Shown here one piece after another: positions 32,768-41,035 of a stretch of DNA of 64,000 nt. The position numbers were made by a program, and so were the translations under genes. The DNA lies in contig UQPZ01000002.1 in the NCBI GenBank assembly GCA_900543145.1, positions 62,001-126,000 on the forward strand, given 5' to 3'. The DNA comes from an uncultured Ruminococcus sp. (GTDB lineage: Bacteria; Bacillota; Clostridia; Oscillospirales; Ruminococcaceae). Positions within the stretch are counted from its first letter, which is position 1, and each line of letters begins with the position of its first letter. The notes below the pieces were generated by a model that worked only from the letters and a program-made list of their open reading frames with translations, had not been told where the DNA came from and did not search any database.

Positions 32768-34138
32768 TTAAAAACCTCCGAACTGGTTAAAGAACTCACG
32801 ATAATTATCATAACCGCCGTTATTCTGCTGCTGATTATTCTGTTGTTCTTCGTTCTTATCTATAGCTTCGCCGAGAGTAACCTTTTTATCAATTATCTCG
32901 CCGTCTCTGTAAACGGAAACTGTTATTTCGTCTCCTGCCTTGTATTTTTCCTTGACCTCGTTGAATTCTTCAATAGACTCAATAAGGTTGCCCTCAATAC
33001 CTATAACTATATCGTTTACCTTGATTCCTGCTTTTTCGGCAGCGCTTTCTGATTCAACGCTTCTTACAAAGAATCCCTTTGGTATATCATAGTACTGCGA
33101 ATAAACGTCAGTTACGTTTTCACCGCTGATTCCTAAAGTCGGTCTTCCGGTAACATAGCCGTATTTTATAAGATCGTCGATTATCGGCGTAGCTTCGTCT
33201 ATCGGTATAGCAAATCCAAGTCCTTCACCGTAGGTTGATGCGACCTTTGCCGACGTTACTCCTATTACCTGTCCGTATGCATTGATAAGCGGACCGCCGG
33301 AGTTTCCGTTGTTTATTGAAGCGTCGGTCTGTATAAGATTCATTGTCCTGTCCTCTATAGTAAGAGTTCTGTCCGTTGCCGAAATAATTCCGGCAGTTAC
33401 GGAATTGGCAAGATCAAACCCAAGAGGATTTCCGATCACTATTGAAACCTCTCCTACCTTGATTTCGGCAGAAGTTCCGAATTCCGCAGCAGTAAGTCCA
33501 TTCTTATTTATCTTTATGACCGCAAGATCGGTCTGCGTATCCTTTCCTATAAGCTCAGCTTCTATCGTTGAATCATCATTTCCTGAGCTTTCATCAGTAT
33601 ACGAGCTTGGAAGCACTACAGAGATAGCGCTTGCTCCGTTTACTACATGAGCGTTTGTTATAATATAGCCGTCAGCGCTCATAATAATACCGGTTCCCGT
33701 AACTGTTCCGCTGTTTGTCATACATGATATTCCTACAACCGAAGGAGATACCTTATCGACAATATCCGGTATAGTCATTGCATCGCTAGGCGTTGCAAGC
33801 TGAATGATTGACGGAAGATTCTCTCTGTTTACCGTTGGTTTTCCGCTTGTGTTCTGCGCCTTGCTGCTCTGACTCTGGGAAGAAAGACTTGATGAATCCG
33901 ATTCGGTCCCTATTCCTGTTACTAAGGAATAGCCGACTATTGAAGTAGCGCCTATAGCTACAACGCTCAAAACTCCTATAATTCCGGTTAGCGCTTTTCT
34001 GCCCCTGCTCTTTTTCTTTTCGGGCTTATATGAAAATTCATTCATCTGACTGCCGTTATAAGTCTGGGAATCATTCTGGCTGTTTGACTGACTGTTCTGA
34101 TTTTCAAAATTTCCGCTGTTATTATTAAAATTATCCAT
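32768..34138 (-). CDS. HtrA/DegP-type membrane-anchored serine protease
   Basis: 456 residues. A Gln/Asn-rich cytoplasmic tail leads to a membrane helix (LTGIIGVLSVVAIGATSIVGYSLV), a Ser-rich linker, a trypsin-like domain and a PDZ domain. The triad is visible: His in IITNAHVVNGA, Asp in DTQTDLAVIKI and Ser in NNGNSGGPLINAYG. The PDZ (RPTLGISGENVTDVY onward, FFVRSVESESAAEKAGIKVND) binds C-termini of misfolded proteins. The C-terminus is again Gln/Asn/Phe-rich. It degrades or refolds damaged exported proteins. SD AAAGGAGG lies 9-10 nt before the ATG. Confidence 0.93.
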   Translation of the reverse strand: MDNFNNNSGNFENQNSQSNSQNDSQTYNGSQMNEFSYKPEKKKSRGRKALTGIIGVLSVVAIGATSIVGYSLVTGIGTESDSSSLSSQSQSSKAQNTSGKPTVNRENLPSIIQLATPSDAMTIPDIVDKVSPSVVGISCMTNSGTVTGTGIIMSADGYIITNAHVVNGASAISVVLPSSYTDESSGNDDSTIEAELIGKDTQTDLAVIKINKNGLTAAEFGTSAEIKVGEVSIVIGNPLGFDLANSVTAGIISATDRTLTIEDRTMNLIQTDASINNGNSGGPLINAYGQVIGVTSAKVASTYGEGLGFAIPIDEATPIIDDLIKYGYVTGRPTLGISGENVTDVYSQYYDIPKGFFVRSVESESAAEKAGIKVNDIVIGIEGNLIESIEEFNEVKEKYKAGDEITVSVYRDGEIIDKKVTLGEAIDKNEEQQNNQQQNNGGYDNYREFFNQFGGF

Positions 34139-34320
34139 GACTCATTTCCTCCTTTATATTCAATACAGATCCGTTTTACCGAAAGCTATCCGATATTATG
34201 TATCCTTGCTTTTTGTTTCTATACTTATATTATACCCCCTTATGTGATAAAACAATGATAACAAACGTAAAATTTGGTTACTGAAAAAAATAAATCCTAT
34301 CATAAATCCTGTAAATAAAA

Positions 34321-34376
34321 GCACAGGCTTATATCCGTTTTATCCGAATAATTTATAAGCCTGCGCTTTAATATCT
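34321..34376 (-). terminator. Intrinsic terminator of the ECF sigma/anti-sigma operon
   Basis: GCGCAGGCTTATA pairs with TATAAGCCTGTGC on the minus strand (one mismatch or wobble) and is followed by TTTTATTTAC, running from the anti-sigma stop toward htrA. Confidence 0.8.
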
Positions 34377-34408
34377 ATTATGGAATACTGTCTTTATCAG
34401 TTAAATTT

Positions 34409-34864
34409 TCAGCTTCCGCTTTGCTCTGCCGAGCTGTCTTCAAGTTCAGTATTAAGCTCAACAGCTGTATTCCTTTCTTCGCCGTCAATATCGATTTCTA
34501 TTTGCTTTTCCTCCGAATCAAAGCCGTCGTCTGAAAATTCAAAAGTAACGCTTCCGTCTTTATTCTCTTTAACGACTGCTTCCTTTTCAACCTCCTCTCC
34601 GTTTATAAGCATTTTAAGCTTTGCTGTTACCGAGCCGTCAGTAGCCGCATTTACAGTTAATACCGACCCTGCCGCCAGTGCAGCTATTGCCGCTGCAAGA
34701 AATAACGGCTTTATTCTTCTTTTTGTTTTTGGCTTTATCATGATCTGATCCTCTCTTTCATTGCTGCATTTGATTTTTTCTCTGACAGATTTTTTTATTC
34801 TTTCCTCTGTGCCCTCCGGCAGCTCAGCGGTTTCCAGCGGAAGAATATTATTTAAATCCTTCAT
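34409..34864 (-). CDS. Putative anti-sigma factor, single-pass
   Basis: 151 residues from ATG 34864 (AAAGGGG 11 nt upstream); an ATG three codons earlier is too close to the SD. A cytoplasmic, charged N-terminal region of about 50 residues (ELPEGTEERIKKSVREKIKC) precedes KPLFLAAAIAALAAGSVLTVNAA, then an acidic outer domain rich in Glu/Asp with VVKENKDGSVTFEFSDDGFD. It overlaps the end of the ECF sigma gene by 17 nt, the usual arrangement for a cognate membrane anti-sigma factor. No zinc-binding HxxxCxxC motif is seen. Confidence 0.65.
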   Translation of the reverse strand: MKDLNNILPLETAELPEGTEERIKKSVREKIKCSNEREDQIMIKPKTKRRIKPLFLAAAIAALAAGSVLTVNAATDGSVTAKLKMLINGEEVEKEAVVKENKDGSVTFEFSDDGFDSEEKQIEIDIDGEERNTAVELNTELEDSSAEQSGS

Positions 34865-35402
34865 ATTGATCATATCCCCTTTCTGTCAGATATTTTTTTA
34901 CCTTTTTCCTTGTTCGGCAAAGCGAAGTTTTGGCGTTTGATTCCGTTATATTGAGGATCTCTGCGATCCGCCCCAGCTTTTCTCCGTAAAAATAAAATCT
35001 TATAAAAAGCTCCCTCTGATTATCCGATACACTTTCCAGTGCATTAAATATATCCTGCAAAGCAAGACTATTTTCAAAACTTTCTAGAAAACTGCCGCTT
35101 ATCAGATCTGTTTCAGCTTCCTTTTTCAAATTTCCGTTTTGCTGTCTAAATTTATTTTTCACGCAGTTTTTAGCAATTACTGAAAGATAAGGCAGCAGCG
35201 GTCTTTCGGTCTGTACCCTATCTCTGCTGATCCAAAGTCTGACAAATACGTCTATTACTATCTCCTCAATATCTTCTTCGGTCAATACGCTTGCTGAAAA
35301 ATTTCTTACTACGGTAAAAACGTAAGAAGAATATTTTTCAATTATATTATCCAAAGCCTTTTCATCGTTATCCCTGAGCCTTACGGCAAGATTATTTTCC
35401 AT
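34848..35402 (-). CDS. ECF-type RNA polymerase sigma factor
   Basis: 184 residues. Region 2 (LDNIIEKYSSYVFTVVRNFSASVLTEEDIEEIVIDVFVRLWISRD) and region 4 (LESVSDNQRELFIRFYFYGEKLGRIAEILNITESNAKTSLCRTRKKVKKYL) are complete. The downstream gene is the likely anti-sigma factor. Two perfect palindromes lie just upstream of the start, and the SD AAAGGA sits in a possible GGAT/ATCC hairpin. Which envelope signal it answers is unknown. Confidence 0.9.
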   Translation of the reverse strand: MENNLAVRLRDNDEKALDNIIEKYSSYVFTVVRNFSASVLTEEDIEEIVIDVFVRLWISRDRVQTERPLLPYLSVIAKNCVKNKFRQQNGNLKKEAETDLISGSFLESFENSLALQDIFNALESVSDNQRELFIRFYFYGEKLGRIAEILNITESNAKTSLCRTRKKVKKYLTERGYDQYEGFK

Positions 35403-35431
35403 CGGATCAAAACCAATCCTTTACCTTGATT

Positions 35432-35464
35432 ATCATTGCAATGATATGAAAACAGCGTTTTCAT
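35432..35464. promoter_or_regulatory. Two adjacent palindromes upstream of the ECF sigma gene
   Basis: ATCATTGCAATGAT (35432-35445, perfect 14-bp palindrome) is followed at once by ATGAAAAC-AGC-GTTTTCAT (35446-35464, perfect 8-bp arms). They are 30-60 bp upstream of the start codon and could be operators or a leader structure. Confidence 0.5.
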
Positions 35465-35494
35465 TAATATATACACTGTTTATCAGAAAAGGTT

Positions 35495-35526
35495 ACAAAA
35501 AAACGGACGAAAAATTCGTCCGTTTC
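35495..35526 (-). terminator. Terminator of the rnpA-yidD-yidC-jag cluster
   Basis: Minus strand AACGGACGAA-TTT-TTCGTCCGTT followed by TTTTTTT, just past the jag stop. Confidence 0.9.
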
Positions 35527-35537
35527 GAATTACTTAT

Positions 35538-36329
35538 TTAAAACTCTATTTTACCGTAAAGTCCTGCGTCAAGACTGTCCTCAGGCTTAGGCTTTTTATA
35601 ATCCTTTTCAAAGCTTGTAGTTATATCAAAATGAGCCTTAGGCTTTCTGTCACGGCGTCCACCGTTTCTTTTTCCGCCCTTTCCGCCTTTAAATCCGCCT
35701 TCCCTGAATTTCTTTTCAGTAGAACTGATAATTACTTTTCTGTAAGGCTCTTCACCTGTTGAATGAGAAGTAACTCCCTCGATCTCTGAAACTGCTGCGT
35801 GAATGATTCTTCTCTCATAGGGATTCATAGGTTCAAGCGCAGAGGTTCTTCCGTTTTTCTTTACATTTCCTGCTATCTTTACCGCAAGCTCTTCAAGCTG
35901 TTTCTTTCTTCTCTCACGGAAACCGTCTGAATCGGTAGATATTCTGAAGTATTCCCTGTCTATCTTATTGCAAACCAGTGAAGAAAGATACTGCAAAGCG
36001 TCAAGCAATTCTCCTTTTCTTCCTATAAGCTCGTCAAAACCGCCGCCGCTTATATCAAATAAAGCTCCGTTTTCAGTTTCTGTTACGCTTATCTTTACAT
36101 CATCTATTCCCATAGCCTTAATAACGCTTATCATGTATCCGTATGCTGCGTCTGTCTTTGTAGGAATATATTCTGCTTCTATCTTTGCCTCGCCTTTCAG
36201 CTTTCCGAAAATACTTTTCTTTGGCTCTTCAATAACGTTAAATGTGATTTTTTCCGCCTCTGCCCCAAATTCTTTGCAGGCGGCAAGCTTGGCTTCCTCA
36301 ACAGAAGCCGCGGTAAATATCTGTTTCAT
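35538..36329 (-). CDS. jag: Jag/KhpB (EloR) RNA-binding protein
   Basis: 263 residues from ATG 36329 (AAAGGA 8 nt upstream). The Jag-N domain begins MKQIFTAASVEEAKLAACKEFG; a KH domain follows (ENGALFDISGGGFDELIGRKGELLDALQYLSSLV), then an R3H domain (LEPMNPYERRIIHAAVSEIEGVTSHSTGEEPYRKVIIS). A basic Gly/Arg/Lys-rich tail (FKGGKGGKRNGGRRDRKPK) extends the protein and may add RNA affinity. KhpB is linked to cell elongation and division. It follows yidC as in most Firmicutes. Confidence 0.93.
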   Translation of the reverse strand: MKQIFTAASVEEAKLAACKEFGAEAEKITFNVIEEPKKSIFGKLKGEAKIEAEYIPTKTDAAYGYMISVIKAMGIDDVKISVTETENGALFDISGGGFDELIGRKGELLDALQYLSSLVCNKIDREYFRISTDSDGFRERRKKQLEELAVKIAGNVKKNGRTSALEPMNPYERRIIHAAVSEIEGVTSHSTGEEPYRKVIISSTEKKFREGGFKGGKGGKRNGGRRDRKPKAHFDITTSFEKDYKKPKPEDSLDAGLYGKIEF

Positions 36330-36361
36330 TTTTATCATCCTTTCATTCATCGGACAAATTG

Positions 36362-37714
36362 TCAGTTATCATTTTCATTATATTCATCGCCGTATTTTTC
36401 AGCCATTCGTCTTCTTGCTTCATTGAGCTTCTTTCTCTGAAGCTCCTTCAGCTCCGCCTTGGAAAGCTTTCTGTCCGAGTCGTCTTCATCTTCATCATCT
36501 TCGGTATAGGTCTTCCTTGAAGCCGCCCCTCCGTTCTGCTGCTTCTGTATCTCCTGAACCTCCAGAGCCTTTTCCATAAAGGATTTCTTTCCTTGTTTTC
36601 TTTTCTTCTTATTCTTTTCAATATCCTTTTCTACAAGCTCTCTTACATGCTCGGGGTTATAAACAACATTTAGGAATACTGTCTGTATAAGAGCCAGCAT
36701 TGAAGAGTATATCCAGTATAGACCGAGTCCGGCAGGATATGCAAATGCTATCCACAGAGAGAAAAGCGGCATTATATAAAGCATTATTTTCATTCCGCCG
36801 CCCATTCCTGCGGCTGCCGGATTATTTTTCTTCATGAACTTCTGTGAAACTACAGTAGTTGCCAACTGGAAAATAAATGACAGTAAAGGAATTATAACAA
36901 GCGGACTTTTTACCTTAGGTATCGCTCCCAGCGACAGTCCGAAAAATTCATAATTAAATTCTTCTGCCTCTTTTCTTACATCGTCAGGTAGTATGTCCGC
37001 ATATTTTGCATTCTCTTTATCCTTATCAACAAAATCAAAGGTTACAAGCTCAGGTCTTGACTGAGCAAGATTCTGAGATACATAATTTTCATTGGTAATA
37101 AACTTATCAATATCGTTATGCTTTTCAACCGCATTTAAAACAGCTTCCCATTCGTTATCCGAATCTATAGCCTTTTTAGTTTTTGGATAATTCTTATCAT
37201 CGCTTAAAGTTTCCTTAAGAGCGGCATAAACGTCCTCTCTGCCTTCCTTCTTAAAGCCTTCTAAAAGCTTCTCAATAGACGTATCCTTGCTTTTGATTTC
37301 GGTACTCATCGTTGCAAGGTTGGTTATAAGAGTATTGCTCTTTTCAACAGAATCCCTGTCAAGATTGGATACATAGGTCAAAGGTCCGTAAATAACCGGG
37401 ATCATTGAAAACAGGATTACCATAGTTACTATCATAGGAAGACAGCTTGCCATAGGATTATAGCCTTCCTTGCTGTACAGCTTCATTGTTTCTTCCTGAA
37501 GCTTTTCCTGATTCTTTGAATATTTTTTCTTCAGCTTTTCGATTTCCGGCTGGATCATTGCCATTCTGGCAGTACCCTTCTGCTGCTTTATGCTCAGCGG
37601 AAGCGTAACAAGTCTGGTTATAACAGTAAATATCAAAAGCGCAAAGCCGTAGTTGTGTACAAGAGCGTAACAGCCCTTCATGATCCATCCCAATGGAGTA
37701 GCGAATATACTCAT
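36362..37714 (-). CDS. yidC: YidC/Oxa1-type membrane protein insertase
   Basis: 450 residues, longer than the typical 260-280 of Firmicutes. Helix 1 (LIFTVITRLVTLPLSIKQQKGTARM) carries the conserved positive groove residue. Conserved helices continue with MASCLPMIVTMVILFSMIPVIYGPL, LVIIPLLSFIFQLATTVVSQKFM and YPAGLGLYWIYSSMLALIQTVFLN. A polar segment of about 140 residues is inserted between the second and third helices on the outer face. The N-terminus lacks the lipoprotein Cys of B. subtilis SpoIIIJ. The basic and acidic C-terminal tail probably contacts ribosomes. Confidence 0.93.
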   Translation of the reverse strand: MSIFATPLGWIMKGCYALVHNYGFALLIFTVITRLVTLPLSIKQQKGTARMAMIQPEIEKLKKKYSKNQEKLQEETMKLYSKEGYNPMASCLPMIVTMVILFSMIPVIYGPLTYVSNLDRDSVEKSNTLITNLATMSTEIKSKDTSIEKLLEGFKKEGREDVYAALKETLSDDKNYPKTKKAIDSDNEWEAVLNAVEKHNDIDKFITNENYVSQNLAQSRPELVTFDFVDKDKENAKYADILPDDVRKEAEEFNYEFFGLSLGAIPKVKSPLVIIPLLSFIFQLATTVVSQKFMKKNNPAAAGMGGGMKIMLYIMPLFSLWIAFAYPAGLGLYWIYSSMLALIQTVFLNVVYNPEHVRELVEKDIEKNKKKRKQGKKSFMEKALEVQEIQKQQNGGAASRKTYTEDDEDEDDSDRKLSKAELKELQRKKLNEARRRMAEKYGDEYNENDN

Positions 37715-37753
37715 TAATAATCCTCCGTATTTAAAGAGACGATCAAGACCTTT

Positions 37754-38008
37754 TTATCTTCCGTCTCGTTCATTTCTTGATTTAAAAAGATGAAATTCCT
37801 CAGGAACATGATCAACTCCGCCCTTGCTCCAAGGATTGCATCTTAACAGTCTCCATGCGCTTAAAATAAATCCCTTGATAAAACCATGCCTTTTAAAAGC
37901 CTCAAGCGCATAGCTCGAACAGCTTGGATAATATCTGCATCTTGCCGGAAAAAGCGGACTTATAAATTTTCTGTACAGCTTTATAAGCATCATAGGAATA
38001 TATTTCAT
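37754..38008 (-). CDS. yidD: YidD membrane protein insertion factor
   Basis: 84 residues. IKLYRKFISPLFPARCRYYPSCSSYALEAFKRHG is the defining YidD sequence with three conserved Cys, then LSAWRLLRCNPWSKGGVDHVPEEF. It starts within the last four bases of rnpA and assists YidC-dependent insertion. Confidence 0.95.
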   Translation of the reverse strand: MKYIPMMLIKLYRKFISPLFPARCRYYPSCSSYALEAFKRHGFIKGFILSAWRLLRCNPWSKGGVDHVPEEFHLFKSRNERDGR

Positions 38009-38367
38009 TTTTTATATCCGCCGCTCTTTTTCAGCTGCCTGTTCATTTCCTTAATAAGTCTTTTTTCTATAAAGCCTTCTATTTCCTTAGATTTTTTATC
38101 TTTGATATTGTTCCTGCCAACAAAAACAATATCAAATCCTATAGGAAATTTCTGTTCATTAAGCCTATAAGCGGCTCTTATTATCCTTTTGATACGATTT
38201 CTCTCTACAGCGTTTCCCAGCTTTTTTCCCGCAGTTATGCCTATTCTGTTATACGGGAGGCCGTTCTGTATAAAATAAGCGACAATTATGCTGTCAGACA
38301 CATATCTGCCTTTTCTGTAGCATCTTACGAATAAATTGTTGTCCTTAAGAATTTCAGTAAAAAGCAT
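38005..38367 (-). CDS. rnpA: Ribonuclease P protein component
   Basis: 120 residues. It binds the catalytic RNase P RNA and helps process tRNA 5' ends. The RNR signature is in KKLGNAVERNRIKRIIRAAYR, preceded by the FxxxRCYRKGRY substrate-binding cleft. SD AGGGGAC precedes the start. A terminator-like hairpin between rpmH and rnpA probably reduces read-through. Confidence 0.95.
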   Translation of the reverse strand: MLFTEILKDNNLFVRCYRKGRYVSDSIIVAYFIQNGLPYNRIGITAGKKLGNAVERNRIKRIIRAAYRLNEQKFPIGFDIVFVGRNNIKDKKSKEIEGFIEKRLIKEMNRQLKKSGGYKK

Positions 38368-38479
38368 AAAACGTCCCCTGATCGCAGAATTCTGCCGCGC
38401 TTTGTCTGTTTGATAAAATTAAAATAATTTTTATCACATTTACTATGAATTAAAATAAAAGATTAATTATTCTTTCAAT

Positions 38480-38527
38480 AAAAAGAGAAAGACCCTATAC
38501 CAATCAAAACTCTGAATGGTATATGGC
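38480..38527 (-). terminator. Partial terminator between rpmH and rnpA
   Basis: Minus strand CCATATACCA, 15-nt loop, TGGTATAGGG (one mismatch) and then TCTTTCTCTTTTTATT. It may let ribosomal protein L34 be made in excess of RNase P protein. Confidence 0.55.
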
Positions 38528-38539
38528 CGTAACGTCATA

Positions 38540-38674
38540 TTAATAGCTGAGTCTTGCTCTTCCCTTAGCTCTTCTGCGAGCCAAAACCTTCTTGCCGTTT
38601 CTGGTAGACATTCTTTTCATAAAGCCGTGAACCTTTTTTCTTTTAAGCTTCTTAGGCTGATAAGTTCTTTTCAT
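38540..38674 (-). CDS. rpmH: 50S ribosomal protein L34
   Basis: 44 residues: MKRTYQPKKLKRKKVHGFMK followed by RMSTRNGKKVLARRRAKGRA and RLSY, the full L34 sequence. GGGAGG lies 9 nt before the ATG. It is divergent from dnaA, as at most bacterial origins. Confidence 0.98.
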   Translation of the reverse strand: MKRTYQPKKLKRKKVHGFMKRMSTRNGKKVLARRRAKGRARLSY

Positions 38675-38784
38675 TAAAATATCCTCCCTTCGATCTAACG
38701 GGCAACTGATTTCCCGCCGTCAAGTAATAACGGACAAATATGCCTAAATCCTCGGATAAAGACAATTAGCCCTTGCAATTAAAC

Positions 38785-38814
38785 ATTATAACTCAAATGC
38801 ATATGCTTTGTCAA
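38785..38814 (-). promoter_or_regulatory. Promoter of rpmH
   Basis: TTGACA (38814-38809), 18-nt spacer, TATAAT (38790-38785) on the minus strand. Confidence 0.85.
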
Positions 38815-39021
38815 GCCTGTTCATAATTATTTTATATTTATTTTTTACAGTGATACCGCCTTATTGTGACTCAGTCTTTTTTATATTTAAACTTTTTATG
38901 TACTCTCTTATATGTATGTACTATATCTTGTAGATAACATCTGTCTTTTTCATATATTAAGTGTCCGTTGAAAAAAGCTGTGATTTCTAAAAAATTCACA
39001 CTATTAATAATTATATAAGAC

Positions 39022-39050
39022 TTGAAATTTTTTAGCTGTTATGCTATAAT
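39022..39050 (+). promoter_or_regulatory. Promoter of dnaA
   Basis: TTGAAA (39022-39027), 17-nt spacer, TATAAT (39045-39050), about 160 nt before dnaA. In the 530-nt rpmH-dnaA gap only one DnaA-box-like word was seen (CGTTGAAAA, minus orientation, near 38967), so the main origin is on the other side of dnaA. Confidence 0.8.
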
Positions 39051-39208
39051 TAAATAGAATTGATTTCTGTGCCCATTTTTTAGAATAAAATAAAAATAGG
39101 CGGTAGGATCTACAAAATTACTCAGCTTTAAAATTCTTATCGGTAGCTGACATCTGCCTGAATTTTCTGAGCTGCCGCTTGATCGTATGAAAGGAATGGT
39201 TAAATAAA

Positions 39209-40561
39209 ATGGAGTCTTTTAACGAGGCGTTTCAAGGCGTGTTAAAATACTGCGAAGCCGACCCCTCGGTAAGCGAGATCGGCTTTAATAAATGGATAAG
39301 AATACTTGAGCCGTTTAAGCTTGAAAACAATACTGCTTTTCTGCTTACAGACAGCGAATTTACTAAAAAGACAACTATGGAGGTCTATGAGGACGTTCTC
39401 AAAAAAGCTTTCCTTGAAATTTTAGGCTTCAGCGTTGATATAAGAATACTTGTAAAGGCAAAAGAAGAAAAAAGCGAAGAACTGCTGGAAGAGCCTGCTC
39501 CTACCGTTTCTGCTCCTACCCAGTACAGCAGCAGCCTTACATTTGACAACTTCGTAAAAGGAAAGTCAAACGAACTTGCCTATGCCTTTTCAATAGCCGT
39601 TGCAGGAAAAAACGACGCTTCGGGAGAGCTTACCACGAATCAGGCCTTTAATCCGCTTTTTATTTACGGCGATTCGGGTCTTGGAAAAACTCACCTGATG
39701 AAAGCGATTGAAAACGAAGTCAAAAAGAAAAAGCCTGATATAAACCTTATTTATACTACAGGTGAAAATTTTATGAACGAGCTTGTAAAGGCTATTGAAT
39801 ATAAGCAGACTATAAGCTTTCATGACAAATACCGCAACGCCGACTTTCTTCTTGTGGACGACGTTCAGTCTATTGCGGGAAAAGAACGTATTCAGGAGGA
39901 ATTTTTCCATACCTTTAATGATCTCTACAATGCCGGAAAACAGATCGTCCTTACCTCTGATATCGCTCCTTCAAAAATTTCCAAGCTTGAAAACCGGATA
40001 CGCTCTCGTTTTTCACTGGGAGTTCAGGTCGATATACAGCCGCCTGATTTTGAAACCAGAATGGCTATAGTAAAGCGAAAAGCCGAAGTCCTCGATCTTC
40101 AGCTTACAGATAATATTGCAAGGATAATAGCTGAAAAAATAAAAGCAAATATCCGTCAGCTTGAGGGAACGGTAAATAAGATGAAAGCGCTTACTACCTA
40201 TACAAATGAGCAGCCGTCTATTTCCATGGCTCAGAGGGTAATAAAGGAAATAATGATTGAAAATCATCCTGCTGAAATTACCGTAGACAGAATTATAAGC
40301 GACGTAGCTTCTGCTTTTAAAGTAACTCCCGACGATATACGTTCGACCAATCGCAGAGCAAATATTTCCCTTGCCAGAAAAATAACTATTTATCTGCTTA
40401 AAGAAGTAAAGGGAATGACCTATATCCAGATAGGAAATGAGCTGAATAAAAACCACTCTACTATGACTATCCATTATCAGGATGTAGCAGAACTTCTGAA
40501 AAAAAATTCAGACCTCAAAGAAACAGTCGACGATATAATTAAAAATCTCAAAGACGTTTAG
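39209..40561 (+). CDS. dnaA: Chromosomal replication initiator DnaA
   Basis: 450 residues. Domain I is at the N-terminus; domain III has Walker A GDSGLGKT (154-161), Walker B DFLLVDDVQSI and the arginine-containing LENRIRSRFSLG. Domain IV carries the DNA-reading helix KNHSTMTIHYQDV (about 414-426). In E. coli this segment is RDHTTVLHACRKI: here Asp433 is Asn415 and the next Thr is Ser, while the usual His439 is Ile. These residues make base contacts in the E. coli complex, and the origin beside the gene has DnaA boxes of changed sequence. SD AAAGGA is 13 nt from the ATG. Confidence 0.97.
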   Translation: MESFNEAFQGVLKYCEADPSVSEIGFNKWIRILEPFKLENNTAFLLTDSEFTKKTTMEVYEDVLKKAFLEILGFSVDIRILVKAKEEKSEELLEEPAPTVSAPTQYSSSLTFDNFVKGKSNELAYAFSIAVAGKNDASGELTTNQAFNPLFIYGDSGLGKTHLMKAIENEVKKKKPDINLIYTTGENFMNELVKAIEYKQTISFHDKYRNADFLLVDDVQSIAGKERIQEEFFHTFNDLYNAGKQIVLTSDIAPSKISKLENRIRSRFSLGVQVDIQPPDFETRMAIVKRKAEVLDLQLTDNIARIIAEKIKANIRQLEGTVNKMKALTTYTNEQPSISMAQRVIKEIMIENHPAEITVDRIISDVASAFKVTPDDIRSTNRRANISLARKITIYLLKEVKGMTYIQIGNELNKNHSTMTIHYQDVAELLKKNSDLKETVDDIIKNLKDV

Positions 40562-40569
40562 ATTCCGGC

Positions 40570-40930
40570 TTTTCAACAATTTCAACATACTTTTCAACAT
40601 TTTCTGAAAACAGTTACATTTAAGATTTAAAAGGATCTGAAAGATATTCCTTGAGTCTTTCCAACATTTTTCACACTGTCGTTTTCAATTATAAAAAGCC
40701 GTTAAAAATCAAATGTCTATTGTTTTCAACATTTTTTCTAAATAAATTCAACTTTCAACTCACATTGTCCAAACACTTTCAACAGCAAATTTTTTATCAA
40801 CATTATCAACTTTTATCCCAACACTTTGAACTGAAAAAGATCTCCTCCCAGATCTCAGTTTTTAAAGCATTTAACGGCTTTCCAACATATTCAACAAACA
40901 CTACTACTACTACTAAAAAATAAATAGTTA
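40570..40930 (+). other. Replication origin oriC: atypical DnaA boxes, DnaA-trio, A/T-rich unwinding site
   Basis: The dnaA-dnaN gap has same-strand 9-mers of the form TTNTCAACA or TTTCCAACA at 40570, 40579, 40591, 40658, 40723, 40776, 40794 (TTATCAACA), 40803, 40879 and 40888. No standard TTATCCACA is present. The last two boxes abut CTACTACTACTACTA (40901-40915), whose complement read 3' to 5' is five GAT trios, followed by AAAAAATAAATAG. Box, trio and unwinding stretch in this order match the basal unwinding system described for Bacillus subtilis. Confidence 0.85.
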
Positions 40931-41035
40931 TGTTATGCTTTAACTCTCACTCAGCTTTTAATATCTGCCGAAGCAGAGTTGAAAAATAAAAACCTAAGCC
41001 GAAAAATATAAAAACAAGTATGAAAGGACATTATT

